From contig NZ_CP019402.1 of the NCBI RefSeq assembly GCF_002024505.1, positions 2,356,001 to 2,420,000 of the forward strand: a stretch of 64,000 nt of DNA, given 5' to 3'. Below, in pieces: positions 35,155 to 44,471 of this stretch (positions are counted from its first letter, which is position 1; each line of letters opens with the position of its first letter). Below the pieces are notes generated by a model, which worked only from the letters and a program-made list of their open reading frames with translations, did no database searches and had not been told where the DNA came from. A program made the translations under genes and the position numbers. This stretch comes from Plantibacter flavus. GTDB taxonomy: Bacteria > Actinomycetota > Actinomycetes > Actinomycetales > Microbacteriaceae.

Positions 35155-35373
35155 TCACCGCGGCGGGATGTCCTGGCGCGTGACCGCGACCGCTGGTGCG
35201 TCGACGTGGGGTCGCAGTTCCACCCGACGACTGCCGCAGGCGGTACACCGGAGGTAGCGCAGCGACCCCTCCGAGGTGATGTGCGCCGACTCCGTCGCCC
35301 AGGTGTGGCGGCAGGCGTCGAGGGCGTTCGGCGACGGTTCGGAGGACTGCGGGGGTGCGTCGAGGAGGGTCAT
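35155..35373 (-). CDS. Small zinc-ribbon-like conserved protein
   Basis: 72 residues. The core CRHTWATESAHITSEG, then LRYLRCTACGSRRVEL has one Cys/His pair and a CTAC pair, the pattern of a small zinc ribbon. Function unknown. ATG 35373 is chosen because GGTGGAG lies just ahead and CATGGT sits 6 nt upstream. It is divergent from, and only 25 bp from, the CGNR-finger gene, so the two share a promoter region. Confidence 0.6.
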   Translation of the reverse strand: MTLLDAPPQSSEPSPNALDACRHTWATESAHITSEGSLRYLRCTACGSRRVELRPHVDAPAVAVTRQDIPPR

Positions 35374-35398
35374 GACTCCACCATGATGTAATGGCGTT

Positions 35399-35944
35399 AT
35401 GCATCTCAACCCTTACGGCTCGTACGCCGTCCTCCTGGCCGCGTCGCTGGCGAACGACTGGCCCGACGACCGGCACGGCATCGTCGCCCGCACCCGCGAG
35501 CACGGGATGACCATGCCCTTCACCGAGGTCACCGACGACCACGCCGGTGTCCGCCGGGTCGTCGACGACTGGCTCACCGTCGTCGACGCGGCCGACGATC
35601 AGGCCAGGGCGACCGCACTCAACCGTCAGATGGCGTCGGCGGCCGCGTTCCCGCGACTGACTGACCACGACGGCGAGGGGTGGCACCTGCACTACCGCGA
35701 CGAGCATCAGGCGCTCCCCGAAGTCCTTGCCGCGGTGATCAGCGTCGGGACCGCCCTCCACCTGACGACGAGGGGCATGCAGCGGCTCGGTCGGTGTGCC
35801 GCGGGGACCGAACCCGGCGACACGTGCCGGCGGGTCGTCGTCGACGTCACCCGCAACGGCCGTCAGCGCTACTGCTCGGTGCGGTGCGCCAACCGGTCGG
35901 GCGTCCGCAGACACCGCGCACGCGCGGGCGGCTCAGCCCGCTGA
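35399..35944 (+). CDS. ABATE-domain protein with CGNR-type zinc finger
   Basis: 181 residues. The N-terminal ABATE domain (LAASLANDWPDDRHGIVART) is followed by a C-terminal finger: CAAGTEPGDTCRRVVVDVT, then RYCSVRCANRSGVRRHRAR. The usual CGNR motif reads CANR here. These proteins are proposed stress-linked transcription regulators. TGTAAT at 35387-35392 lies 6 nt before the ATG. Its last 12 bp overlap the 3' end of the convergent kinase gene. Confidence 0.88.
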   Translation: MHLNPYGSYAVLLAASLANDWPDDRHGIVARTREHGMTMPFTEVTDDHAGVRRVVDDWLTVVDAADDQARATALNRQMASAAAFPRLTDHDGEGWHLHYRDEHQALPEVLAAVISVGTALHLTTRGMQRLGRCAAGTEPGDTCRRVVVDVTRNGRQRYCSVRCANRSGVRRHRARAGGSAR

Positions 35945-37117
35945 CCGGGCGTCGGGCAACAGGAACCAGACGCTCGCTCCCCCGAGCCCCGACTCGTCGA
36001 TCTCGATGCGGCCACCGTGCGCCTCGACGATGCGTCGGCAGGTCGAGAGGCCGATGCCGAGGCCGGCGACCTCGCTCCCCGCCGCGCGTTCCATGAGGTC
36101 GAAGACGCGCTCACGCTGCTCCGGAGCGACGCCGGGACCGTTGTCCTCGACCGCGACCAACACCCCGGCGGAGACCCGCTCGGCCTGGACGAGCACGTGC
36201 GGGACGACTCCGGCGGCCGCACTGAACTTCACGGCGTTCGCGATCAGGTTCTGCAGCAGGGCTCGCAGCAGCGTCTCGTCGCCGTGCACCTGGAGGCGCG
36301 TGTCGACCTCGACGGTCGCGCCGGTCGAGGTGATGGTCGCGTCGAGGTCCTCGACCACGGAGGACACGAGCGGCTCGAGGTCGATCGGGACGCGTCGCGG
36401 ACGGGCGCCACCGATCCGTGCGAAGTCGAGCAGGTCGGTGATCATCGCCGCCATCCGGTCGGCGGCGGACTCGGCTCGCGCGAGCGCCTTCGCCGCGTGT
36501 GGCGCGTTCACCATCTCCGGACTGTCGGTCGCGAGCTCGAGGAACCCGGAGACCGCCATGAGCGGGTTGCGCAGGTCGTGGCTCACCTGCCCGGCGAACT
36601 GGGCGAGCTGTTCGTTGGACTGGCCGAGCTCGTGCGTCAGGCGAAGCAGCTCGAGGACGTCGACGACCTGCCTCGCGAGGAGGTCCAGGGCTTTGCCCTG
36701 TTCCGGGGACAGCTCTCGGACACGGTCGTCGAAGATGCACAGGGTGCCGATCGGGACGCCGTCGGGGGTGATGAGCGGGCTCGACGCGTAGAAGCGGACG
36801 TTGGCGAGCTCACCGGTGACGAAGGGGTTCGCCGCGAAGCGTGGGTCCTCCCGAGCGTCCGAGACGATCGTCCGCACCCGCTGTTGGAACACGACTGCGC
36901 ACATCGAGTCCTCGCGCGAGCAGCTCGCCGGTTCCAACCCGACCGCGGCGATCTGGTGCTGGAACCGGTCGTCGATGATGTTGATCACGGCGGTCGGCAC
37001 GTCGCACATGGCCGCGGCGAGGTGGACGAGACTCTCGAGGTCCGTCTCGGGCGGACGACCGACGACCTGGTACTCGGCGATCGCGGCACGCCTCGTGATG
37101 TCCTCTGCGGTGATCAC
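35933..37117 (-). CDS. Cytosolic GAF-domain sensor histidine kinase (orphan)
   Basis: 394 residues without membrane segments. GAF domain (about 30-155: VPTAVINIIDDRFQHQIAAVG, SMCAVVFQQ, VPIGTLCIFDD, each a part), HisKA with VSHDLRNPLMAVSGFLELA, HATPase_c with NLIANAVKF, DNGPGV and GLGIGLS. This is the bacteriophytochrome-like GAF layout seen in cytosolic kinases. GTG start with AAAGG 7 nt ahead; TAGCAT (37159-37154) is a likely -10. No response regulator is adjacent. Confidence 0.9.
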   Translation of the reverse strand: MITAEDITRRAAIAEYQVVGRPPETDLESLVHLAAAMCDVPTAVINIIDDRFQHQIAAVGLEPASCSREDSMCAVVFQQRVRTIVSDAREDPRFAANPFVTGELANVRFYASSPLITPDGVPIGTLCIFDDRVRELSPEQGKALDLLARQVVDVLELLRLTHELGQSNEQLAQFAGQVSHDLRNPLMAVSGFLELATDSPEMVNAPHAAKALARAESAADRMAAMITDLLDFARIGGARPRRVPIDLEPLVSSVVEDLDATITSTGATVEVDTRLQVHGDETLLRALLQNLIANAVKFSAAAGVVPHVLVQAERVSAGVLVAVEDNGPGVAPEQRERVFDLMERAAGSEVAGLGIGLSTCRRIVEAHGGRIEIDESGLGGASVWFLLPDARSAG

Positions 37118-37240
37118 GCGCGGCCTTTCGTCGTCGGAATCCGGAACGTGTCCATGCTACCCATCCAGGGCACGTGCGCTGCTCCAGTTGTCGGGTTCGT
37201 CCGGGACGTCCCTCGTTGCACTCGGACGGTCGACCGTCGC

Positions 37241-38422
37241 TCACGCGAGCTGGAGACGCCTCCAGGCGAGTTCGGCGAGCACCGCGGCCTGCAGGTCCAG
37301 AACGCCGTCGTCGAACACCGCGCGTTCGGAGTGCAGGGCGACGGAGCCCTCGTCGGGGGCGGCGCCGACGAAGACGAGCGTGCCGGGGACCTCGTCGAGG
37401 ATGTAGGCGAAGTCCTCGGACGCCATCGACGGCACCTCCTGGCGGATGACCCGGTCTGGCCCTACGAGCGCGTCGAGCGTGCTGAGGACTAACCGCGTCT
37501 CCTTCGGATCGTTGACGGTGACGGGGTAGGACGCGATGAAGGTCGACTCGAGGGTGCAGCCGTGCGCCTCGGCGATCGCGGTCAGCAGCTCGGGCAGCTG
37601 CTCGCGCACCGTGGTGAGCGTCGCCTTCGACAGCGTGCGGATGTTCGCCTCCAGGCTGACGGCCGAGGCGAGGACGTTGCTGGCCTCGGAGTCGCTGCTC
37701 AACCGGGTGACGGAGATGACGGCCTGGTCGGTGGCCGGGAGCCGACGGGCCGCGAAGGTCTGCACCGCGAGGATGAGGTACGCGGCGACCGGAACCGGGT
37801 CGACGGCGAGGTGCGGGAACGCCGCGTGACCGCCCGTCCCGCGCACGGTGAGCTGCAACGCGTTGGCACTCGCCATCATGGCGCCCTCCCGCGTGACGAG
37901 CTGCCCGCGTGGGGTGCTGCAGTCCACGTGCAGCGCGTACGCCGCGACGGGTCGCCCTCCGGCGAGGTCGATCAGACCTTCGTCGAGCATGAGCCGCGCG
38001 CCGGCCTGGCCCTCCTCCCCCGGCTGGAACATGAACACGACCGTGCCGGCGAGGTCGGCGCGACGGGCGGCGAGCAGGCGGACGGCGCCGAGGAGGCCCG
38101 CCATGTGGAGATCGTGGCCACAGGCGTGCATGGCTCCGGACGTCGACGCGAACGGCAACCCGGTCGCCTCGGTGACCGGCAGACCGTCCATGTCGGCACG
38201 GAGCAGCACGGTGGGGCCCGGAGCACCACCCCGGAGGACGGCGACGACCGAGGAGAGGCCGGTGCCCGTCGTGACCTCCAGGCCGAGCCCGGCGAGTTCG
38301 CGCAGGATGATCCCCTGGGTCGCGGGCAGGTCGAGGCCGACCTCGACGGCCTGGTGCAGTTCGCGCCGGACCGCCACGAGCTCGTCGCGTATCGCCGTCG
38401 CGTCCTCCTGGAAGCCGGTCAC
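37241..38422 (-). CDS. M20D-family metal-dependent amidohydrolase
   Basis: 393 residues. Amidohydrolase of the hippuricase/IAA-amino-acid hydrolase type: RADMDGLPVTEATGLPF, MHACGHDLHMAGL, FMFQPGEEGQAGARLM, dimerisation domain GTGGHAAFPHLAVDPVPVAA and PSMASEDFAYILDEVPG carry the dinuclear metal ligands. It removes acyl groups from N-acyl amino acids or similar amides. GTG start inside the upstream stop (GTGA). Last gene of the HMG-CoA operon, so it may act on an amide conjugate that feeds it. Confidence 0.9.
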   Translation of the reverse strand: MTGFQEDATAIRDELVAVRRELHQAVEVGLDLPATQGIILRELAGLGLEVTTGTGLSSVVAVLRGGAPGPTVLLRADMDGLPVTEATGLPFASTSGAMHACGHDLHMAGLLGAVRLLAARRADLAGTVVFMFQPGEEGQAGARLMLDEGLIDLAGGRPVAAYALHVDCSTPRGQLVTREGAMMASANALQLTVRGTGGHAAFPHLAVDPVPVAAYLILAVQTFAARRLPATDQAVISVTRLSSDSEASNVLASAVSLEANIRTLSKATLTTVREQLPELLTAIAEAHGCTLESTFIASYPVTVNDPKETRLVLSTLDALVGPDRVIRQEVPSMASEDFAYILDEVPGTLVFVGAAPDEGSVALHSERAVFDDGVLDLQAAVLAELAWRRLQLA

Positions 38423-40089
38423 GAGCGCATCGCCTCGACGTGCGGCGAGCGCCGGTACACCTGCTCGCCGCAGATCCACGTCTCGGCGACCCTGACGGTG
38501 GCGATCTCGTCCGCGGGGATGGAGAAGACGTCGCGGTCGAGGACGGCGAAGCTGCCGTCGTACCCCGTGGCGATCCGACCGACGCTGTCGAGCGGCGAGA
38601 GCAGGCCGGCTCGTCCCGTGTACAGCAGGAGCGCCTGGGCGACGCTGACGGCTTCCTCGGGGACGAAGTCGGCGCCGTTGTAGGCCTGTCGTCGGACGGC
38701 GGCCTCGACGGACAGCATGACGTCGTCGGCGCCGCTCCAGGCGGTGGCGGGGCGGTCGGAGGAGAGCGCGAGTGGCCCGATGGTGCGGAACAACCGGGCG
38801 ATCGGGTAGGCGTCGGGGACCTGTTCGGCGCGGAGTGCGAGTTCGTAGCCGTCGTATTCGGCGAAGAAGAACACGGTGTGGGTCGCGATCCCGAAGGTCA
38901 TGCGCGCCGCGCGGAGCCGTTCGGCGTACTCCTCGCTGATGATGGTCGCGTGCTCGATGCGGACGGACGGGATGCCGTCGAGCCAAGGCTCCTGGTCTGC
39001 GAAGAGGCTCGCGACGCGGTCGAGCGCTTGGTCACCCATGGCGTGCACCGCGAGCTGGACGCCGTTGCGGCGAGCCCAGGCGCCGGCTGCGAGCACGTCG
39101 TCGTCCTCGACGAGTCGGAGTCCGTGGTCGCAGGATTCGGGATACGGTTCGGCGACCCAGGCGGTGCGGTTCGAGTAGGCCCCGTCGAGGACGACCTTCA
39201 CCCCGCCGATGCGGATCCGCCCCTCGCGATCGTCAGGGGTCAGCTCGTCGAGTGGCGCGGAGGGGTCCCAGCCCGGGTAGAGGGCGACGCGGGTGCGGAG
39301 CCCCTTGGCGGCAGCGGCGCGGAAGGCGTCGAGGGGGTCGTGCAGCCGGTTGGACAGCAGGTCGCACACGGCGACGATCCCTCGCGAGGCCAGTTCCTCG
39401 CCGATCGCGACGAGCGAGGCGACCTGCTCGTCGCGTTCCGGCACGGGGATGAACCTGGCGACCGCATCGACCGCTGCGATCTCGGTGAGGACGCCGTTCG
39501 GTTCGCCGTCCGGTCCGCGTTCGAAACGTGCTCCGGCCGGGTCGGGCGTGATGGCCGTGATGCCCGCGAGGCGGAGCGCCGCGGTGTTGCAGACGGCGGA
39601 ATGGGCGTCGCAGCGCCAGACGAGGACGGGGCGTTCGGCGGACACCGTGTCGAGATCGGCCGCGGTCGGCATCCGCCCCTCGGGGAACTTCGTGTCGTCA
39701 AACCCTCGGCCGAGCACCCAGGCGCTCGGCGCGGTCAGGGTCGCCTGGTGCTCACGCAGCCGCTCCACGAGTCCGTCGATCGAGACCACCGACGGCGGGA
39801 AGCACTCGGCGGCCACAGCGGTGGCGGCCATGAGCGCCGGGTGGGTGTGGCTGTCGATGAGGCCGGGGAGCACGGTGCGTCCGCCGAGGTCGACCGCGGG
39901 TTCCCCCGCGATGGCGGACGCTTCGCCCACCCAGTCGAAGCGGCCGTCGACGATGCGGAATGCGGAGGCGACATCCGTCTCGTCGGTGCCGGTGAACACC
40001 CGGGCGTTCGTGAAGAGCTGCGAGGTGGTCGGCGTCGCGGTGGGTTGCGGTGTCACGGTGGGGGTCTCCGTCTCGGTCTCGGCTGCCAT
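38419..40089 (-). CDS. Amidohydrolase family 3 enzyme (YtcJ/NfdA-like), copy B
   Basis: 556 residues. Metal-dependent amidohydrolase of the Amidohydro_3 group: GLIDSHTHPALM (HxH), GGVKVVLDGAYSNRTAW (bridging lysine region), VHAMGDQALD, RIEHATII and LSSDRPATAW. A Thr/Pro-rich leader of about 22 residues precedes the domain. Closest known activities are N-substituted formamide deformylase and related amidases. ATG overlaps the upstream stop by one base (TGATG). About 28% longer than a minimal family member; the extra length is mainly in the first third. Confidence 0.87.
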   Translation of the reverse strand: MAAETETETPTVTPQPTATPTTSQLFTNARVFTGTDETDVASAFRIVDGRFDWVGEASAIAGEPAVDLGGRTVLPGLIDSHTHPALMAATAVAAECFPPSVVSIDGLVERLREHQATLTAPSAWVLGRGFDDTKFPEGRMPTAADLDTVSAERPVLVWRCDAHSAVCNTAALRLAGITAITPDPAGARFERGPDGEPNGVLTEIAAVDAVARFIPVPERDEQVASLVAIGEELASRGIVAVCDLLSNRLHDPLDAFRAAAAKGLRTRVALYPGWDPSAPLDELTPDDREGRIRIGGVKVVLDGAYSNRTAWVAEPYPESCDHGLRLVEDDDVLAAGAWARRNGVQLAVHAMGDQALDRVASLFADQEPWLDGIPSVRIEHATIISEEYAERLRAARMTFGIATHTVFFFAEYDGYELALRAEQVPDAYPIARLFRTIGPLALSSDRPATAWSGADDVMLSVEAAVRRQAYNGADFVPEEAVSVAQALLLYTGRAGLLSPLDSVGRIATGYDGSFAVLDRDVFSIPADEIATVRVAETWICGEQVYRRSPHVEAMRS

Positions 40090-41552
40090 CAGATCGCGCG
40101 CCAGGTGAATCGACCGCCGAGCAGGGTCGCGGCGACCGGCATCGACCGCAGCCGCTCGGCGTCGGCGTCGAACGGGTCGAGGTCCGTGATGACGAGGTCG
40201 GCGGGCTGTCCGACCGCGATCGACGTCCGGACGCTCGCGGCCAGGGCCACGTCCAGCGGGAGCCGTTGCTCGGGGTGCCAGGCGTCGCGGCCGTCTCGAC
40301 TCCGGCTCGTCGCGGAGGCGATCGCCTGCCACGGATCGAGGGGCGAGACCGGAGCATCCGAGCCGAGTCGGAGGCCGACGCCTGCGCCGTGCAGGGATCC
40401 GAACGCGAAGGCGCGACCCGTGCGGCCGCTCCAGTGGCGGTCGGCGACGTCGCGGTCGTCCATCGCGTGCTCGGGTTGCACGCTCGCGATGAGCCCGAGG
40501 CTCGCGAACCGGGCGAAGTCCTGCTCGCGCACGAGCTGGGCGTGCTCGATGACCCCGCGCATGGCGAGCGCTTCGAAGGTGTCGAGGACCTCGGTGTTGG
40601 CTCGGTCGCCGATCGCGTGGACGGCAGCCTCGATCCCGGCGCTCCTCGCTCGTTCCAGCAGTCGGCGAAGCTCGTCGACGGAGACGCTCTCGACCCCGCA
40701 GGCGTGTGGGCTCGAGGGGTCGACGCCCGGATACGGGTCCCAGCACCAGGCGGTCCTCGTGTTGAGGGAACCGTCGACGACGACCTTGAGTCGTCCCATG
40801 GTGAGGAGTCCGGCCGGTTCGATCGCGTCGCCGGTCCGGAGTCCCGCCGCGATGACGGACTCCAGCCGGTCGGGCCACGCGGCGGCTTCGATCCGCAGGC
40901 TCGTCGCGCCGTCCGCGATGCGCTCGGACCACTCGCCGAGGTTGTCGGTGTTCTCGAACTCGACGACCCCGACGACGCCGCGGCGGGCTGCCGCGTCGGC
41001 GGCGTCCCGGTAGGCGTGCGCGGCGAGCCCGGAGCGCTGGTCGATCCGTTGCAGCGCCTCGATCCACGGTGCTTCGGCGACGACACCGCTCGCGTCGAGG
41101 TCCAAGCCGAGGCGTCGCGCGGCGCGCGTGTTCATCCAGGCGCAGTGCAGGTCGCCGCTGACGAGGACGACGGGTACGTCCGATTCGGTGGCCTCCAGCG
41201 CGGCGAGGGTCGCCGGCTGCGTCCACAGGCCGTCGCGGAAGCCGTACCCCATGAGGAACCCGTCGGTGAGGGGTGCATCGGTGTCGACCGCGCGACGGAC
41301 GGCCGCGAGGACGTCGGCCGCGCTCGCGGTGGCGGTCAGGTCGATCCGGCGCCGCTGGATCACCCACTGGGTCATGTGGACGTGGGCGTCCCAGAGCCCC
41401 GGTCCGACGGTGCGTCCGGCGACGTCCACGACCTCGCCGGACGCCTGGACCGTCCCGGCCGGTCCGATCTCGGCGATCCGACCGTCGCGGACGAGGATGT
41501 CGACGGGCTCGCCGCCGGAGGGCCGTGCATTCCGGAGCGTGAGCTCGGTCAC
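40089..41552 (-). CDS. Amidohydrolase family 3 enzyme (YtcJ/NfdA-like), copy A
   Basis: 487 residues. GLWDAHVHMTQWVIQRRRID (HxH), GRLKVVVDGSLNTRTAW, AVHAIGDRANTEVLD, GVIEHAQLV and GSDAPVSPLDPWQAI give the full metal set of Amidohydro_3. Paralogous in motif order to copy B but clearly diverged, so the two probably have different substrates or act in sequence. GTG start overlaps the PaiB-like stop (GTGA). Central gene of the operon. Confidence 0.88.
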   Translation of the reverse strand: MTELTLRNARPSGGEPVDILVRDGRIAEIGPAGTVQASGEVVDVAGRTVGPGLWDAHVHMTQWVIQRRRIDLTATASAADVLAAVRRAVDTDAPLTDGFLMGYGFRDGLWTQPATLAALEATESDVPVVLVSGDLHCAWMNTRAARRLGLDLDASGVVAEAPWIEALQRIDQRSGLAAHAYRDAADAAARRGVVGVVEFENTDNLGEWSERIADGATSLRIEAAAWPDRLESVIAAGLRTGDAIEPAGLLTMGRLKVVVDGSLNTRTAWCWDPYPGVDPSSPHACGVESVSVDELRRLLERARSAGIEAAVHAIGDRANTEVLDTFEALAMRGVIEHAQLVREQDFARFASLGLIASVQPEHAMDDRDVADRHWSGRTGRAFAFGSLHGAGVGLRLGSDAPVSPLDPWQAIASATSRSRDGRDAWHPEQRLPLDVALAASVRTSIAVGQPADLVITDLDPFDADAERLRSMPVAATLLGGRFTWRAI

Positions 41553-42223
41553 GGTGTCCGTGTCCCGTCGTCGGTGGTCGGCGCCGTCGTCCCCGTGTCG
41601 AGCCCGTGGAGGGCGGCCATGCGGGCGGCCAGGGTCACGTTCTGGTACGGACCCGGCTCCCCGAGCGCCGTGACGACCCGTTCGACGACCGCGGCCGGTT
41701 TGTCCTGGCTCATCTTCTCCTTGGCCTCGAACCGGGTCACGCGCAGGCGGAACCCGACCGTCCCGTGGACGATGCGCGCCGCGTACTCGCTGTTCGCGAT
41801 CGTCCCGTTCATCAGGTACGGCTCGGGCAGCACACGCTCGAAGTGGGCGACGAGGCGGTCGAGTACCCGCAGGTTCTCCTCGTCCGAGAGCAGTTCGGGC
41901 ACCCCGTACAGGTGAGCGACCGCGAAGTTCCAGGTGGGGACGGCCGGCGAGGTGTCGTACCAGCTCGGGGACACGTACCCCTGGGGCCCGTAGACGATCA
42001 CCATGACCTCATGCTGGCCGAGCTCGTGCAGTCGCTCATCCGGCCGCCCGACGTGGCTGAGGAGCACGATCCCGTCCTCGTCCTCCTCGAGCAGGACCGG
42101 ATAGTGCGACGAGACGAGCCCACGACCGGGCACGTGACTGACGACCGTCGCCCAGGGGTGCTCGCGCACGAGTGCGCGGACGGCTTCGACGTCGCCCTGG
42201 ACGTACTCGGGGGTGTGCCTCAT
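41549..42223 (-). CDS. PaiB-like FMN-binding split-barrel protein
   Basis: 224 residues. FMN_bind_2/PaiB family: VREHPWATVVSHVPGRGLV, SSHYPVLLEEDEDG, SHVGRPDERL, YVSPSWYDTSPAVPTWNF and IVHGTVGFRLRVTRFEAKEKMSQ (given as two adjoining parts). Members are known as negative regulators of sporulation/protease genes or as putative flavin reductases; no DNA-binding domain is visible. ATG overlaps the lyase stop (ATGA). Its place in a catabolic operon favours a flavin-linked enzymatic role. Confidence 0.85.
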   Translation of the reverse strand: MRHTPEYVQGDVEAVRALVREHPWATVVSHVPGRGLVSSHYPVLLEEDEDGIVLLSHVGRPDERLHELGQHEVMVIVYGPQGYVSPSWYDTSPAVPTWNFAVAHLYGVPELLSDEENLRVLDRLVAHFERVLPEPYLMNGTIANSEYAARIVHGTVGFRLRVTRFEAKEKMSQDKPAAVVERVVTALGEPGPYQNVTLAARMAALHGLDTGTTAPTTDDGTRTP

Positions 42224-43200
42224 CTGCCGCCTCCTGCGGTGCTCGGGGTGTCGACCGCGGACGCTGCGGCCGCCAGGGCCGTCGCCACGTTCGAGGGGGC
42301 TGCGACGCCCCGGACGCGCGCCAACCAGGCGGTCGTCGTGGCGAGGGCCCCGAGGTCGAGCCCGGTCTCGATCCCGAGCCCGTGGAGCATCCACACGAGG
42401 TCCTCGGTTGCGAGGTTACCGGTGGCGCCCTTCGCGTACGGGCAGCGACCCAGGCCACCCACGGAGGAGTCGAACTCGGCGACGCCCAGGGAGAGCGCCG
42501 CGTACACGTTGGCGAGTCCCTGCCCGTAGGTGTCGTGCAGATGCAGCGCGACCGCCTCGACCGGTATTCCGGCGGCGAGCACGTCCCGGACGACGCGGGT
42601 CGTGAGCCCGGGCGTCCCCACGCCGATTGTGTCGCTGACGGCGACCGTCGAACACCCGGCGCGGTAGATCCGCACGGCGGCCTCGACGACCGTCGCCGGA
42701 TCGACAGCACCCTCCCAGGGGTCCCCGAACGCCATCGACACGTAGCCGCGCACCTGGACGCCCTCCGCGGTCGCGGCGGCGACGACCTCCTCGGCCCGTT
42801 CGACGGCCCCCTCGCGCGAGGTGTTGAGATTGGCCCTGGCGAACGACTCCGACGCGCTCACGACCACGGAGACCTCCCGGACACCCGCGTCGATCGCCCG
42901 CTGCAGGCCGCGCAGGTTCGGCACGAGGGCGACGGCGCGTGCACCCGTCGGCACCTCGAGTCCCGCGACGAGCCGTTCCGCATCCGCGAACTGCGGGATC
43001 CAGGTGGCCGGTACGAAACTCGTCACCTCGAGGTCCCGCGACCCCGCCTCGTACAGGCGCCGACAGAGCTCCGCCTTCACCGCCGTGGGCAGGATGTCCG
43101 TCTCGGCCTGCAGCCCGTCCCGCGGTGCCACCTCGTAGACGCGCACCCGTGTCGGGAGACCGTCCACCGGTTCCATCCGGGGCTGCGGAAGGCCGCTCAT
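42220..43200 (-). CDS. mvaB: Hydroxymethylglutaryl-CoA lyase
   Basis: 326 residues. TIM-barrel lyase of the HMG-CoA lyase/DRE family: YEVAPRDGLQAE (metal and catalytic R-D), VSMAFGDPWEG, SDTIGVGTPG, LHLHDTYGQGLANVYA (metal histidines) and the catalytic-loop cysteine in GLGRCPYAKGATGN. Splits HMG-CoA into acetyl-CoA and acetoacetate. ATG overlaps the HMG-CoA reductase stop (ATGA), the same reductase-lyase order as mvaAB of Pseudomonas mevalonii. Confidence 0.93.
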   Translation of the reverse strand: MSGLPQPRMEPVDGLPTRVRVYEVAPRDGLQAETDILPTAVKAELCRRLYEAGSRDLEVTSFVPATWIPQFADAERLVAGLEVPTGARAVALVPNLRGLQRAIDAGVREVSVVVSASESFARANLNTSREGAVERAEEVVAAATAEGVQVRGYVSMAFGDPWEGAVDPATVVEAAVRIYRAGCSTVAVSDTIGVGTPGLTTRVVRDVLAAGIPVEAVALHLHDTYGQGLANVYAALSLGVAEFDSSVGGLGRCPYAKGATGNLATEDLVWMLHGLGIETGLDLGALATTTAWLARVRGVAAPSNVATALAAAASAVDTPSTAGGGR

Positions 43201-44471
43201 GCCGACGTCGCCCGGAGCTCGTCGAGCACCTCACGCGCGTACTCGACCCGGATCCGACGGTCGGCGACGATCCTCGCCGCGACCGCCCCGATCTCGTCCA
43301 CGGTCGCGCCGGCGCTCGCCGCGATCGTCCGGGCGTGCAGGGTCATGTGTCCGCGCTGGATGCCTTCGGCGGCGAGCGCCCGACACGCGGCCAGGTTCTG
43401 GGCGAGGCCCACCGAGGCGATGACGGCTGCGAGTTCCCGGGCTGTCCCCACACCGAGGAGGGTGACGCCCGCCTGCGCCGTCGGATGTGCCTTCGTCGCT
43501 CCACCGACGAGTCCGACGGCCAGTGGGACCTCGATCGTGCCGACGAGGTTCCCGTCGACGTCCTGCTCGAACTGCGACAGCGCCGAGTAGCGACCGGACC
43601 GCGCCGCGTGGGAGTGGCAGCCGGCCTCGACGGCCCGGGTGTCGTTGCCCGTGGCGAGGACGACGGCCGTGATGCCGTTCATGATGCCCTTGTTGTGCGT
43701 GGCCGCCCGGTACGGATCGGCCTCGGCGAACGCGCTTGCGGCGACGATGTCGGCGACGACCTGCGCACCACCGAGGAGGTCGGCGTCGAAGACCGCTCTC
43801 GCCCGGGTGATGCGCTGATCGGCCTTGTTCGTGAGGATCCGCAGGAGGGTCCGCGATCCGGCGATCTCGGCGATGCGGGGCGCGATCGCCTCCGCCATCG
43901 TGTTCACGGCGTTCGCGCCCATGGCGTCGCGGACGTCGACGTGGAGGTGGACGATGACCTGCGTCCCGACGCGCGTCGGCAGGATCCGGACGTCGATGTC
44001 TCGGGCGCCACCGCCGAAGGAGACGAGGATCGGGTCGAGCTCGTTCGCGAGGGCGAGCAGTTCGTCCCGGGCCTCGAGGACACGGAGCCGCGCGGCGTGC
44101 GGGTCGACCGCGTCGAGGACCTGGATCTGCGCGATCATGACGTCGCCCGACGACGACGTCCGGAAACCGCCGTGCACGCGCGCGATGCGGGCGGCGTTGG
44201 AAGCCGCGGCGACGACGCTCGGCTCCTCCGTCGCCATGGGGACGAGTCGGTCCTCGCCGTCGATCGTGAAGTTCGTCGCGACGCCCACCGGGATGGCGAT
44301 GACGCCGACGACGTTCTCCACCAGGTGGTCCGCCTGGGCGATCGACAGGCCGGCGTCGGGGCGCAGTGCGGCGAGCGCCTCCGCTTCGATCCCGGCCCCC
44401 TCGGCGACGAGCTCGAGCCGCTCGTCCGGCGTGTGGTCGCGCAGCCCCTGGATTCGGCTGTTTCTCGGCAT
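43197..44471 (-). CDS. mvaA: Degradative class II HMG-CoA reductase
   Basis: 424 residues. Class II (bacterial, degradative) pattern with all four catalytic residues: Glu in ENVVGVIAIPVG, Lys in THNKGIMNG, Asp in ATGNDTRAVEAG and His in GHMTLHARTIA. Catalyses mevalonate + CoA + 2 NAD(P)+ to HMG-CoA. No other mevalonate-pathway gene is in the window and the lyase is next, so the catabolic direction is likely. ATG 44471 is chosen over a start 27 bp upstream for GAAGGG 7 nt ahead; -10 TAGGGT at 44531-44526. Confidence 0.93.
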   Translation of the reverse strand: MPRNSRIQGLRDHTPDERLELVAEGAGIEAEALAALRPDAGLSIAQADHLVENVVGVIAIPVGVATNFTIDGEDRLVPMATEEPSVVAAASNAARIARVHGGFRTSSSGDVMIAQIQVLDAVDPHAARLRVLEARDELLALANELDPILVSFGGGARDIDVRILPTRVGTQVIVHLHVDVRDAMGANAVNTMAEAIAPRIAEIAGSRTLLRILTNKADQRITRARAVFDADLLGGAQVVADIVAASAFAEADPYRAATHNKGIMNGITAVVLATGNDTRAVEAGCHSHAARSGRYSALSQFEQDVDGNLVGTIEVPLAVGLVGGATKAHPTAQAGVTLLGVGTARELAAVIASVGLAQNLAACRALAAEGIQRGHMTLHARTIAASAGATVDEIGAVAARIVADRRIRVEYAREVLDELRATSA

